From Perlucidibaca piscinae DSM 21586 (lineage in GTDB: Bacteria; Pseudomonadota; Gammaproteobacteria; Pseudomonadales; Moraxellaceae), in the NCBI RefSeq assembly GCF_000420045.1, contig NZ_ATUE01000008.1, positions 245,242-309,241 on the forward strand: DNA of 64,000 bases, written 5' to 3'. The translations under genes were made by a program, and so were the position numbers. A model generated the notes under the pieces. That model was not told where the DNA came from and searched no databases. It was given only the letters and a program-made list of their open reading frames with translations. Below are positions 25,837 to 35,717 of this stretch, piece after piece. Positions within the stretch are counted from its first letter, which is position 1. The number at the start of each line of letters is the position of its first letter.

Positions 25837-26180
25837 AAGCCGTCGTGATTGGCATCTTGCCGCAAGAGCGCATTCGTGAGCGCATGCTGGCGATTGCGAA
25901 AGGGGAGTACAAGCCCAAGCCCGGCGAGCCCAAGATCTGGTTCACCTCCATGCGTTCCCTGGCCGAAGTGCTGAGCGACGAGAACCGTGCGCTGATCCGC
26001 ATCATCCAGGAAGCCAAGCCGCAATCGATTGCTTCGCTGGCCGAACTGACGGGGCGCAAGCCTGGCAATCTCTCCCGTACCCTCAAGACCATGTCCAATT
26101 ATGGATTCGTGGAGATGAGGCGGGAGAGCCGTTCTGTCCGTCCGATCGCCAAGGTGACCGAATTCAGAATCGTGGCCTGA
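25833..26180 (+). CDS. TumA-like antitoxin, winged-helix DNA-binding protein
   Basis: 115 aa. The C-terminal half is a winged helix-turn-helix (ENRALIRIIQEAKPQSIASL, LTGRKPGNLSRTLKTM) of the HVO_A0114/MarR-like type. The N-terminal half, with IPQERIRERM-like charged segments, would contact the toxin. It overlaps the toxin stop by 4 nt and probably also represses the pair. It is followed 6 nt later by the 3' end of the convergent hsdR. Confidence 0.78.
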   Translation: MKAVVIGILPQERIRERMLAIAKGEYKPKPGEPKIWFTSMRSLAEVLSDENRALIRIIQEAKPQSIASLAELTGRKPGNLSRTLKTMSNYGFVEMRRESRSVRPIAKVTEFRIVA

Positions 26181-26186
26181 GCGCCA

Positions 26187-29100
26187 TCACGTCACCGCGC
26201 CACGTCCCTCTGATCGCGCCCGCAACGCCTCATACAACTGCGCCGGCCCCAGCAGAATGTCCTTCAGCCCGTCGCGCACCCGCTCCGAGCCCAGCGCCTG
26301 GGTGCTCATGGTCTGGTGCGCCTCGAAGGCATCCATGATGGCGTCCAGCAGCGCCTTGCCCAGGTCCGGTGAGTTGGCGAACTGCTGCTTGCTGTTCACC
26401 GCCGCCTGCTGCACCAGCAGCTCGTTCTCCAGCAGCTTTCCCTTGAGCACGCCGTTCACGTACACCAGCTGGTCGTCGTCGCTCAGCTCGCCCTCGAACA
26501 GCCCGTTCACCCGCTCGATGATCTCGGCCAGGTACACCTGCAGCTTGTCCTGCACGGCACCGCTGCCCACGGCATCCATGGGCGGGAGCTTGTAGGCATC
26601 GCCGCCCAGCCCGAGGGTCTGCTTGCCTTGGTGTTTGAGCGTGTGGTGCGTGAGCATGACCTTGGAGAGGTCCACCACATCGCGTTCGCGGCCGAACTCC
26701 AGCAGTGGCAGCAGGCGCTTGAAGAACAGGAAGCGTTTCTCGATGTCGGCGTTGCCGTAGTCGAAGATCTGGCTCAGGAAGGCATACAGGCGCACGTAAG
26801 CGCCCATGTCGTTCTTGAACAGCAGCAACGCATCGAGCTGGTCCTTGGCGTGCTTGGCGGCGGCCTCGTCGTGCTTGTCCTCGGCCAGTGCCTTGTCGTT
26901 TTTGGCGGCGCTGTAGGCTTTCAGCAGGCGGTCCGCCACCGGCGCAATGGCGGCTTCCAGCTGCTTCTGCGTGCCGTTCGGGTCCAGGTCCACGTGCGCC
27001 ACGCGGTCCACCTCGAAGCTGTCGTAGAAGCCCGCCGCGTCGAGCTTGGCGCGCAGGTCGTAGACCATGTTCGGGTCGGTCACGCCCTCCAGCTCGGCGG
27101 TGGTGTAGTAGGTCTGGAAGGCCTTGAGGATCTCCGCCGGGTCGTTCACGAAGTCCAGCACGTAGGTGGTGTCCTTGCCCGGGTGCGCGCGGTTCAGGCG
27201 CGAGAGCGTCTGCACGGCCTGGATGCCGCCGAGCATCTTGTCCACGTACATGCCGCACAGCAGCGGCTGGTCGAAGCCGGTCTGGAACTTGTTGGCGACC
27301 AGCAGCAGGTGGTAGTCCTCGCCCTTGAACACCTCGCGAATGTCGCGGCCCTTGAGCCCCGGATTCAGCAGCGCACTAGTCTCGGTCACGGCCTCCGGGA
27401 AGCTCTCGGCATCGTTCACCTCGCCCGAGAACGCCACCAGCACGCCCAGCGGGTAGTTCTGGTTGGTGATGTAGCTGCGGATGGCCTTCTGCCAGCGCAC
27501 GGCCTCCTTGCGGGAGCCGACCACGACCATGGCCTTGGCCTTCCCGCCGAGCAGCGGCTGCACGTTCTCGCGGTAGTGCTCGACCACGATCTGCACCTTG
27601 CTGGCGATGTTGTAGGGGTGCAAGCGCACCCACTGCATCAGCCCCTTCATGGCGGCGCTGTGCTCGACCTGCCTCTCGTCCCACTCCTGGCCATCGTGGG
27701 CGAGCTTGAAGGCGAGCTTGTAGCTGGTGTAGTTCTTCAGCACATCGAGAATGAAGCCTTCCTCGATGGCCTGGCGCATGGAATACACGTGGAAGGGGGC
27801 GGGCAGTCCATCCGGCCCCGGCCGGCCGAACAGTTCCAGCGTCTTGGCCTTGGGCGTGGCGGTGAAGGCGACGTAGGTCAGACCAGATGCCGTTGCGCGC
27901 GCTTCCATCTGTGCTGCAAGCAATGCCTCAGTGTCGACCTCGCCGCCATCCTGCAGGTCGGCCCATTCCTGCGCGGACAGCAGCTCCTTGAGCTTGGCGG
28001 CTGACGCGCCGGTCTGCGAACTGTGGGCCTCGTCGGCGATGACCGCGAAGCGCTTGCCCTCGGTGGCGGCTAGCTCCTGTGCGGTCTTGAGCGCGAAGGG
28101 GAAGGTCTGGATGGTGCAGACGATGATCTTCTTGCCGTCCTTCAGCGCCTGGCCGAGCTGGGCGCTCTTGCTGCCGGTCTCGTTGCTGATGCTGGCGACC
28201 ACCCCTGTGGTGCGCTCGAAATCGAAGATGGCTTCCTGCAGTTGCGCATCCAGCACGGTGCGGTCGCTGACCACCAGCACGCTGTCGAAGAGCTTCTGCT
28301 GCTGCGCGTCGTGCAGGTCGGCCAGGAAGTGGGCGGTCCAGGCGATGGAGTTGGTCTTGCCCGACCCCGCCGAGTGCTGGATGAGGTAGCGCTGGCCCGG
28401 CCCCTGGTCCAGCACGTCGGCGACCAGTTTGCGGGTCGCGTCGAGCTGGTGGTAGCGGGGGAAGATGACCGCGCTGGGCTGCTTCTTGTCGTTGCGCTTG
28501 CCGATCAGGTAGCGGTGCAGAATATCCAGCCAGCTGTCACGGGCCCAGACCTCTTCCCAGAGGTAAGCGGTGGCGAAGCCTGCGGGGTTGGGCGCGTTGC
28601 CCGCGCCGCCGTCGTGCCCCCGGTTGAAGGGCAGGAAGTTGGTCGCTTTCCCAGCCAGCCTGGTGGTCATCATCACGTCGGTCTGGCTGACCGCGAAATG
28701 CACCAGCGCCCCGCCCGGAAAGCCCAGCAACGGCTCCTGCACGCCGCCCTTGGGTTGCGGGTGGCGGTCACAACAATACTGGTCAACTGCGTCGTGCACG
28801 CTTTGCGTGAAGTTGCTCTTCAGCTCGGCCGTGGCCACGGCAATGCCGTTCAGGAACAGCACCAGGTCCAGCGCATCCTGCGGGGCATTGGGCGAGTGGC
28901 GCACCTGACGCACCACGCGCAGGCGGTTGGCCTCGTAGCGAGCCTGGGTGGCCGGGTTCAGGTTCAGGGCGGGCTTGAACTGCGCCAAGGCCAGCGGGGC
29001 TGACAGGCCCAGCAGCTCGACGCCCCGGCGCAGTACATCCAGCGTGCCGCGCTCGTTGAGGTTTTTGCGGATGCGTTCGGCCAGCACCTGCGGCAGGGCC

Positions 29101-29291
29101 GCGCCATGGGTCTTGCTGAGCTTCTGCCAGCTCTCTGGCTGGGTGGCTTCGACCCAGGCCAGCAGGTCGGGCAAGAACAGGCCGGAAGGCCGGTCGAAAT
29201 GGGCGGCGTCACCGTCGGCGTACAGCCAGCCATGCTGGCTGAGGTGGGCGCAGATCTCGGCCTCGAAGTGGATTTCCTTGTGCAGCGTCAT
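26187..29291 (-). CDS. hsdR: type I restriction endonuclease subunit R
   Basis: 1034-aa motor and nuclease subunit. The PD-ExK nuclease is at Asp142 and Glu156-x-Lys158 (ATAELKSN), the Walker A Lys312 lies in HSAGSGKTNS, the DEAH box at 420-423 (ADEAHSSQ), followed by helicase motifs such as VAFTATPK and FQTGFDQPLL. It translocates DNA and cuts at a distance when the HsdMS target is unmethylated. It lies 51 nt downstream of hsdS and is convergent with the toxin-antitoxin pair. All motifs are intact, so it should be active. Confidence 0.96.
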   Translation of the reverse strand: MTLHKEIHFEAEICAHLSQHGWLYADGDAAHFDRPSGLFLPDLLAWVEATQPESWQKLSKTHGAALPQVLAERIRKNLNERGTLDVLRRGVELLGLSAPLALAQFKPALNLNPATQARYEANRLRVVRQVRHSPNAPQDALDLVLFLNGIAVATAELKSNFTQSVHDAVDQYCCDRHPQPKGGVQEPLLGFPGGALVHFAVSQTDVMMTTRLAGKATNFLPFNRGHDGGAGNAPNPAGFATAYLWEEVWARDSWLDILHRYLIGKRNDKKQPSAVIFPRYHQLDATRKLVADVLDQGPGQRYLIQHSAGSGKTNSIAWTAHFLADLHDAQQQKLFDSVLVVSDRTVLDAQLQEAIFDFERTTGVVASISNETGSKSAQLGQALKDGKKIIVCTIQTFPFALKTAQELAATEGKRFAVIADEAHSSQTGASAAKLKELLSAQEWADLQDGGEVDTEALLAAQMEARATASGLTYVAFTATPKAKTLELFGRPGPDGLPAPFHVYSMRQAIEEGFILDVLKNYTSYKLAFKLAHDGQEWDERQVEHSAAMKGLMQWVRLHPYNIASKVQIVVEHYRENVQPLLGGKAKAMVVVGSRKEAVRWQKAIRSYITNQNYPLGVLVAFSGEVNDAESFPEAVTETSALLNPGLKGRDIREVFKGEDYHLLLVANKFQTGFDQPLLCGMYVDKMLGGIQAVQTLSRLNRAHPGKDTTYVLDFVNDPAEILKAFQTYYTTAELEGVTDPNMVYDLRAKLDAAGFYDSFEVDRVAHVDLDPNGTQKQLEAAIAPVADRLLKAYSAAKNDKALAEDKHDEAAAKHAKDQLDALLLFKNDMGAYVRLYAFLSQIFDYGNADIEKRFLFFKRLLPLLEFGRERDVVDLSKVMLTHHTLKHQGKQTLGLGGDAYKLPPMDAVGSGAVQDKLQVYLAEIIERVNGLFEGELSDDDQLVYVNGVLKGKLLENELLVQQAAVNSKQQFANSPDLGKALLDAIMDAFEAHQTMSTQALGSERVRDGLKDILLGPAQLYEALRARSEGRGAVT

Positions 29292-29342
29292 TGCCTGCTC
29301 CTTGGCCTGAATCGCCCCTGGCGGATGGTGGCCTGGTTGTTC

Positions 29343-30665
29343 TTAGTTGTTCGGTGTCCAGCCGCGCACATCGATCTGGCCGGTGACGGCGGCGGCGATG
29401 AGGGCGGAGCGTCGTTCTTTGAGTAGGTTGATGGCGCGCTCGGATTCGGTGCGGAGCATATCGACGCGATTTATTTCGGCGTCGAGGAACGAATGGATTG
29501 CTTGTTGCTCGCCCTCTGGCGGCATCAACACAGGCAACTCCATGATGTTGGTCGACGATATCGATGCGAGGTTGGTGCTCTGCTTCGAGCGACCCATGAA
29601 ATAGAACTGCGCGTATTGCGAACTCGTAATTCGGTTAAGCCATGCTGGTTGAATGGCGTATGGACGCACCGCAAATACATGGTTCTGATGAATGCAATCA
29701 ACAATTTCGCCCTGCCAGATGGCGCCTCGACCCAGTTTGTCGAAGTCGCCGCCTTCGTTCATCAAAACATCGCCAGGGCTCAGCCGATAGCGACATAGCT
29801 GGTCGCGCTCAATGTCGATGGTTGTGACGTCATCTAGCGCAAGGTATCCATCCTGTACATTTGCGACTCTCAAATATGGGACTGTCACAGTCTCCTTGCC
29901 GGCAGTATCTTTACCTTTGGCGATGCCGGTCTGGACATTGGCGACGAACTTGAGTCGCGTGACGCCCCAATGCGCCGGCACCTCCCCCAACCAAGCTACC
30001 CCAGAGTCCTTCATCGGAACATCGGGATTTAGCCCACGCGTGACGGCATGAGAGATGGTGGCCTGGCGCTTTTCGGCCAGCAGCGCGATGAGCTTTTCCT
30101 GCTCGGCAATCAGGGCATCGATCTTGGCGGTTTCGTGGTCGAGGAAGGCGGCGATTAGGCCCTGCTCATCTAATGGAGGGACACAATAAGAGATCTCACC
30201 CAGTTTTTGGGTATTCAATATCTTTAGGACATTCCCCGTTGCGGCTTGCTCAAAGTCTTTTCGGGCAGCAACAGTTGCATAGTAAAAGAAACGCGAACAA
30301 CCAAAAAAATTTACCGCTGTAATTTGTTGGTTTGTTGTGATATCACAATTTGTGATGCCAACTTTACCAATCGTTCCTATGCAGCATATTAGGCTTGCTC
30401 CTCGCTTAATAATCCGTGCGATTTTCAGGCCTTGCGGCGAAAGAAATTTGCTTCCAGTAGTAAATATTCCGCTTTCATTGATGTCTTCAGGTCGAATCCA
30501 CGGAAATCCATCGTCTGAATAATTTTCTTCGACTTCGCTCGGAGGAGTAAGGCCAGTCTGTATTTCTGAAATTCTTTTCAGTGGCTTTACTTGCCAGTGA
30601 CTTGGAACTTTTAGCATCAATCCCATCTGGCAAGGCTTATAATCAGGATACCTAGGTAGGCTCAT
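29343..30665 (-). CDS. hsdS: type I restriction-modification specificity subunit S
   Basis: 440 aa with two target-recognition domains (about 18-150 and 228-380), each preceded by a similar lead (VPSHWQVKPLKRI, VPAHWGVTRLKFV), and two conserved coiled-coil spacers (FLDHETAKIDALIAEQEKLI and FLDAEINRVDMLRTESERAI) that set the recognition spacing. TRD1 is clearly AT-rich (about 30200-30600), consistent with recombinational exchange of specificity. ATG overlaps the hsdM stop by 4 nt. Confidence 0.95.
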   Translation of the reverse strand: MSLPRYPDYKPCQMGLMLKVPSHWQVKPLKRISEIQTGLTPPSEVEENYSDDGFPWIRPEDINESGIFTTGSKFLSPQGLKIARIIKRGASLICCIGTIGKVGITNCDITTNQQITAVNFFGCSRFFYYATVAARKDFEQAATGNVLKILNTQKLGEISYCVPPLDEQGLIAAFLDHETAKIDALIAEQEKLIALLAEKRQATISHAVTRGLNPDVPMKDSGVAWLGEVPAHWGVTRLKFVANVQTGIAKGKDTAGKETVTVPYLRVANVQDGYLALDDVTTIDIERDQLCRYRLSPGDVLMNEGGDFDKLGRGAIWQGEIVDCIHQNHVFAVRPYAIQPAWLNRITSSQYAQFYFMGRSKQSTNLASISSTNIMELPVLMPPEGEQQAIHSFLDAEINRVDMLRTESERAINLLKERRSALIAAAVTGQIDVRGWTPNN

Positions 30666-32509
30666 TCCGCCAGTTCCCCCAGCATCGCCATGATGCGACT
30701 GGAAACAGCCTTCAGATCTTCATCAATGGCATGCAGGCTGCGCGGCGGCTCGAACACGTAAAAGTGCCGGTTGAACGGAATTTCGTACCCGACCTTGCTC
30801 TTCTCGTGATCGATCCAGGCATCCGGCGCATGCGGCAGCACCTCCCGCTCGAAGTACGCCTGAATGTCCTCGCCCAGCGGCACGTTCTCGGTGTCTCGCA
30901 GGCTGCTGTCAGGCTGGGGTTTGCCTTTCTGTTTGCCCTTCTGGCCCAGCACCACCTCGCCCGCCTCATCACGCAGCGGGCGCTCGACGGTGATGGTGGT
31001 GTAGCCGAACTCCTCGTTCTTGAAGATGCGGCTGATCGGCACGCGCTTCAGGCGGCCGCCCTCGGGGGCCACGGGCGGGGTGTCGGTCCCGGTCACCAGC
31101 GCGGGCTCGCCCAGGGCCTTGCCGTCGGCATCCAATACCGTGATGTATTCGGCTTCGGTGAAGTCGCCGAACAGGCGGGTGACCGTGGCGATGTGCGCAT
31201 CGCTCATTTCCTTGCGCTTGCTGCCCAGGCTCTTGCGCATCTTTTGCCAGAAGCTGCTGGCATCGATCAGCTGCACGTGGCCCTGGCGGTCGGCATCCTT
31301 CTTGTTCGAGAGCACCCACACGTAGGTGGCGATGCCGGTGTTGTAGAACATGTCGGTGGGCAGGCCGATGATGGCCTCCACCAGGTCGTTCTCCAGCACG
31401 TAGCGGCGGATCTCGCTTTCGCCGCTGCCCGCGCCGCCCGTGAACAGCGGCGAGCCATTGAGCACGATGCCGAAGCGGCAGCCGCCTTCGCCGTTCACCA
31501 CGGGGGCCATTTTCGACACCAGGTGCAGCAGGAACAGCATGGAGCCGTCGCTGACGCGCGGCAGGCCCGGCCCGAAACGACCGCCATAGCCCATCAGCTC
31601 GTGTTCCTGACGCACTGCCCGCTCGACCTTCTTCCATTCCACGCCGAAGGGCGGGTTGGAGAGCATGTAGTCGAACTTGCGGAACGCGTGGCCGTCGTGG
31701 CTCAGCGTGTTGCCCGCGACGATGTTCTCGACCGCCTGGCCCTTGATGAGCATGTCCGCCTTGCAGATGGCGAAAGATTCGTCGTTCAGCTCCTGCCCGA
31801 ACAGGGTCAGACGCGCCTGCGGGTTGTGCGCCAGCAGGTGCTCGCCAGCCACCGACAGCATGCCGCCCGTGCCCGCTGTCGGGTCATAGATTGTGCGCAC
31901 CACGGCATGGCCGGGGCTCAGCACGTCGTCATCCTCGATGAACAGCAGGTTCACCATGAGGCGGATGACCTCACGCGGGGTGAAGTGTTCCCCGGCGGTC
32001 TCGTTCGAGATTTCCGCGAACTTGCGGATCAGCTCCTCGAACACCGCGCCCATGCTGGCGTTGTCCACCTGGTCGGGGTGCAGGTCCACGTTGGCGAACT
32101 TTTCGGTGACCAGGTACAGCAGGCCGTCCTTCGCCAGTCGCTCGATCTGCGTGTAGAAATCGAAACGCTCGAAGATGTCACGCGCCTCGGCCGAAAACCC
32201 CTGGATGTAGGCGTAGAGGTTCTCGCGGATCAGGTCCTGGTCACCCAGCAGCTTGGGCAGGTCCAGCGGCGACGCGTTGTAGAACGACTGCCCGGCCTTG
32301 CGCAGCAGGAAGGGCTCGGGATTCAGGCCAGCGGCCTGCTTGGCCGCCAGCTCGGCGAGCACGGCAGCCTTGGTGCCTTCCAGCACGCAATCGAGGCGAC
32401 GCAGGACGGTGAAGGGGAGGATGACTTTGCCGTATTCGGACTGGCGGTAGTTGCCACGCAGGAGGTCGGCGACGGACCAGATCAGGGAGGAGAGGGCTTG
32501 GTGGTTCAT
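30662..32509 (-). CDS. hsdM: type I restriction-modification DNA methyltransferase subunit M
   Basis: 615 aa N6-adenine methyltransferase. An HsdM N-terminal helical domain is followed by motif I DPTAGTGG (209-216) for SAM binding and catalytic motif IV NPPF (285-288). The C-terminal extension is Lys- and Gly-rich. First gene of hsdM-hsdS-hsdR on the minus strand, so methylation is made before restriction. The 219-nt region upstream (32510-32728) shows no gene. Confidence 0.96.
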   Translation of the reverse strand: MNHQALSSLIWSVADLLRGNYRQSEYGKVILPFTVLRRLDCVLEGTKAAVLAELAAKQAAGLNPEPFLLRKAGQSFYNASPLDLPKLLGDQDLIRENLYAYIQGFSAEARDIFERFDFYTQIERLAKDGLLYLVTEKFANVDLHPDQVDNASMGAVFEELIRKFAEISNETAGEHFTPREVIRLMVNLLFIEDDDVLSPGHAVVRTIYDPTAGTGGMLSVAGEHLLAHNPQARLTLFGQELNDESFAICKADMLIKGQAVENIVAGNTLSHDGHAFRKFDYMLSNPPFGVEWKKVERAVRQEHELMGYGGRFGPGLPRVSDGSMLFLLHLVSKMAPVVNGEGGCRFGIVLNGSPLFTGGAGSGESEIRRYVLENDLVEAIIGLPTDMFYNTGIATYVWVLSNKKDADRQGHVQLIDASSFWQKMRKSLGSKRKEMSDAHIATVTRLFGDFTEAEYITVLDADGKALGEPALVTGTDTPPVAPEGGRLKRVPISRIFKNEEFGYTTITVERPLRDEAGEVVLGQKGKQKGKPQPDSSLRDTENVPLGEDIQAYFEREVLPHAPDAWIDHEKSKVGYEIPFNRHFYVFEPPRSLHAIDEDLKAVSSRIMAMLGELAE

Positions 32510-32728
32510 GCCGGTTTTTCTGGTTGTTGATGGGGGAGGGTAGCATTTTCGGGTTGGGGGCGGAGATGGCGAGGGTGCAGTTTGTGGGGGCTGAGAGGGA
32601 CTGTGCGGGGTGGGTGGCTCATGGGGTGAGCTTGGCGGTGGGTGGCGGCTATCGACCCCAAGCGGACTGATTTGCTCTGGACTGAAAGGGCCTCACTAAA
32701 CGCTTATGGGCATTGGCGCTTAAGGCAA

Positions 32729-34321
32729 TCACGAAAGCCGATCAAAGATCTGGGCTCTAAGCTCTGCGTGCCCCGTCGAGCCTGACTTAACATGAAATGC
32801 CATAGTGTCTCGCAAGAACTCATCCGTGTTATTTCCCCGGCGAGTGAGGCCAAGCAAACGCTTCAATTCAACAAAGATATCCCCAGATGCAGATTTGACG
32901 TCATCGACCGCGTTACCTCGTGCCACACTCGCCGCAAGCGCATTCGCTCTAATTTGTAACGCTGCCTCTAGTTGCAACTCTTCGCCTAGCTCTGTGATGA
33001 GACTTTGAATGGCGTCCTCAGAGAACAGATAACTTTCCAAATTACGCTGCTCAAGAACTAGCGTACCGGCCTGCCTGAGTCGCTGTACCTCCATATCACT
33101 TCTATCGTCACGATCGATGAGATGATAAACTTTTGTATTTGGCAGAACAGATTTTAGCATTTTGGCAACGGTACCAGCAGTACCCGCAACCTGCCCCGAA
33201 TTTCCACCGGACACAAAAATCACGTTAGGGTAGGAATCGTTGAAGATTCGATTGTAAATTTCCGCATCAAAATCTCGCCGGCGTGAACCAACACTAGAAC
33301 CCTCGCATACCACAATATGCTGCGGTGCCATAAGAGGCGAAAGATCATCCAGTGTGATCGACAGCATCTTTTCCCAGGCTGCACGCCCAAGGTTGCTTGG
33401 CTCAATCTCTCGTGGTTGATCCGGATCCACGCTATCAAAATCAATTACGCAAACTGTGCCAGGATTTGTGTTGGCTAGCTCAAGAGCAGCCCGGGTAACT
33501 CCGAGAGAGTGAGTTGTCACCCAAAGTTGTGACTCGGCAGGCAGTACCGCATACAACTCTCGCAGAAGAGAACCTTGTATGCGCGTATGGAGATGAGTTT
33601 CTATTTCATCAACGCAGTAAACTGCAGCTGGGAAGTATTTTTTCTTGACATGTATGTCAAGTAATAAATCAAAAGCAGCCTTTTCTCCGCCAGATAGATT
33701 CTTATAATGGTAATACTTTGCTAATCCCTTCTCAAAATAAAATGCACCATCGCCGAGCGGATCAGAGATGTTGTTCAGAACAAGGTCGCCGAAAACTCTT
33801 TGCATAGATTCTCGAATATGACCAATAAGCTCCTCTCTGAGCTGCTGTACCGTCTTGGCGTTATTCGAAGAATCGAAAACACCTGACATAGTGTCATACA
33901 CCAGGCGCTGATAGTTAATGCCAACAGTCTGATCATTATCAATAATTCTCTGAAGTCGAATCTGATCCGATGGCGCGGCCTCCCGGCTAAAACTAGACAC
34001 ATTGAAATCTGGGTCGTTCCGATATGCTGTTCTAACGTAAAGAGAGCCCTTCTGGGGGCGTTCATTGTCATGTGTTTCGATGGAGACACTTTGACTCCAA
34101 TCAAAATGCTGCGTCGCATCTTTACGGAAATATTTTTCGTCGCCATTAAAGCCAAATCCAACGTTTCCTTTGTACCACTGCAACATCGCGTCAAATAGCG
34201 ATGATTTTCCACAGCCGTTTGGTCCTAGCACAACAACTAGCTTAGCTGCTCGAGGAATATTTTTTATTTTCAGATCTGAGAATCGCTTAAAGTTCCGTAA
34301 TTGAACTGCCGAGATCTTCAC
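32729..34321 (-). CDS. OLD-like ABC ATPase with C-terminal TOPRIM/DUF4435-like domain
   Basis: 530 aa from GTG 34321, chosen over a TTG 21 nt upstream because GAGAGG sits 6 nt before it and VKISAVQLRNFKRF then forms the usual N-terminus. ABC-type ATPase: Walker A GPNGCGKSS (33-41), signature LSGGE (209-213), Walker B CVDEIETH (238-239), switch His271. The second half (about 330-450) has Glu340 in VVCEGSS and an acidic pair in IDRDDR (403, 405), like TOPRIM/DUF4435 nucleases. AT-rich and next to hsdM, it is probably an anti-phage ATPase-nuclease. No partner gene is evident. Confidence 0.8.
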   Translation of the reverse strand: MKISAVQLRNFKRFSDLKIKNIPRAAKLVVVLGPNGCGKSSLFDAMLQWYKGNVGFGFNGDEKYFRKDATQHFDWSQSVSIETHDNERPQKGSLYVRTAYRNDPDFNVSSFSREAAPSDQIRLQRIIDNDQTVGINYQRLVYDTMSGVFDSSNNAKTVQQLREELIGHIRESMQRVFGDLVLNNISDPLGDGAFYFEKGLAKYYHYKNLSGGEKAAFDLLLDIHVKKKYFPAAVYCVDEIETHLHTRIQGSLLRELYAVLPAESQLWVTTHSLGVTRAALELANTNPGTVCVIDFDSVDPDQPREIEPSNLGRAAWEKMLSITLDDLSPLMAPQHIVVCEGSSVGSRRRDFDAEIYNRIFNDSYPNVIFVSGGNSGQVAGTAGTVAKMLKSVLPNTKVYHLIDRDDRSDMEVQRLRQAGTLVLEQRNLESYLFSEDAIQSLITELGEELQLEAALQIRANALAASVARGNAVDDVKSASGDIFVELKRLLGLTRRGNNTDEFLRDTMAFHVKSGSTGHAELRAQIFDRLS

Positions 34322-34565
34322 TGGAGCCCTCTCAAAGTGCAATCAATAATTACCTTATGCCCAAGGCTTTCAATGTCTTGGTGAGGCGGATTCAGCACTC
34401 CCTGCTGACAAGTACCACAAATTATTTGATCCTGAGAATGCCAGCACATTGTCTGCGGAGCAACCAACCTAAAGGTGTCGCGAAGCATCCGTCCCCTTCG
34501 GGTCGAAAGCAGCCACCCGAAAAACCACCCAGCGAACCGCCACATCCTGTGCTTAAATTCCTCCC

Positions 34566-35717
34566 ATGGAACGCATCTCTGTAAGTCCCCAGCTGCTGAG
34601 CTGGGCTCGCGAGCGAGCCCGGCTGGATGCCGCTGCGCTCGCACAGCGCTTCCCCAAGCTGTCGGCGTGGGAGGCGGGCGAACTGCTGCCCACCCTGCGT
34701 CAGCTGCAGGATTACGCCCACGCCACACATGCACCATTCGGCTACTTCTTCCTGCCTGAACCGCCCGTCGAGCCAGTTCCCATCCCCGACTTCCGCACAC
34801 TGGCCGATCGAACCGTCACCCGGCCTAGTCCCGATCTGCTGGATACGGTCTATGCCTGCCAGGAGCGGCAGAGCTGGTATCGCGAACATGCCCAGGTCAG
34901 CGGGCTGACGCAGCTGGCATTCGTCGGCAGTCTGACCCGCGACATGCCCACGATCCAGGCCGCTGAACGCATCCGCGATGCTCTCGGCTTCAGCGTGGAG
35001 GCGCGCCGCGGCTGCGCCAACTGGAGCGAGGCGCTCCGCCAGTTCATCGCGCAGGCCGAGGGCTTGGGCGTGCTGGTCATGGTCAATGGCGTGGTGCTCA
35101 GCAACAACATACGCAAGCTCGATCCGCAGGAATTCCGGGGCTTCGCGCTGTCTGACCCGTGGGCGCCGCTGGTGTTCATCAACGGGGCCGACAGCAAGGC
35201 CGCGCAGATGTTCACGCTGGCGCACGAGCTGGCGCATCTGTGGCTGGGGCAGACTGCCTTGTCCGATGCCAGCGGCGACCATGACGGCGGGCATGCGGTC
35301 GAGTCCTGGTGCAACCAGGTGGCGGCCGAGCTGCTGGTGCCGATGGCGGTGTTCATGAACGAGCTTCGCGAGCACGAGCCCTTGCCCGACACCCTGTCGC
35401 GTCTGGCGCGTCGCTTCAAGGTCAGCACGCTGGTGGTGCTCCGACGCTTGCACGATGCCGGCCAGCTGGATCGTCAGACCTTCTTCGCGGCCTATCACGA
35501 GGAGCTGACCCGCATACAAGCGCTGGACACACGCCAATCCGGTGGCGGCAGCTTCTACAACACCACGCTCGCGCGTGTCGGCAAGCGCTACGCTCGGGCT
35601 CTGGTGGAAAGCACGCTGGAGGGGCGCACCCTCTACCGCGATGCCTTCCGCATGCTGGGCATCAGCAAGACGGCCACCTTCCATGAGTTGGGCCGTACCC
35701 TGGGATATCCGCTCTGA
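34566..35717 (+). CDS. ImmA/IrrE-type metalloprotease antitoxin with HTH
   Basis: 383 aa. The N-terminal 65 residues resemble an XRE-type helix-turn-helix. The central part carries the zinc-protease motif HELAH (220-224) of the COG2856 ImmA/IrrE family, followed by AAELLVPM. It pairs with the next gene, whose start overlaps its stop (TGATG). Such XRE-COG2856 plus DUF4411 pairs are known toxin-antitoxin modules in which this protein is the antitoxin. It is divergent from the ATPase gene. Confidence 0.88.
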   Translation: MERISVSPQLLSWARERARLDAAALAQRFPKLSAWEAGELLPTLRQLQDYAHATHAPFGYFFLPEPPVEPVPIPDFRTLADRTVTRPSPDLLDTVYACQERQSWYREHAQVSGLTQLAFVGSLTRDMPTIQAAERIRDALGFSVEARRGCANWSEALRQFIAQAEGLGVLVMVNGVVLSNNIRKLDPQEFRGFALSDPWAPLVFINGADSKAAQMFTLAHELAHLWLGQTALSDASGDHDGGHAVESWCNQVAAELLVPMAVFMNELREHEPLPDTLSRLARRFKVSTLVVLRRLHDAGQLDRQTFFAAYHEELTRIQALDTRQSGGGSFYNTTLARVGKRYARALVESTLEGRTLYRDAFRMLGISKTATFHELGRTLGYPL

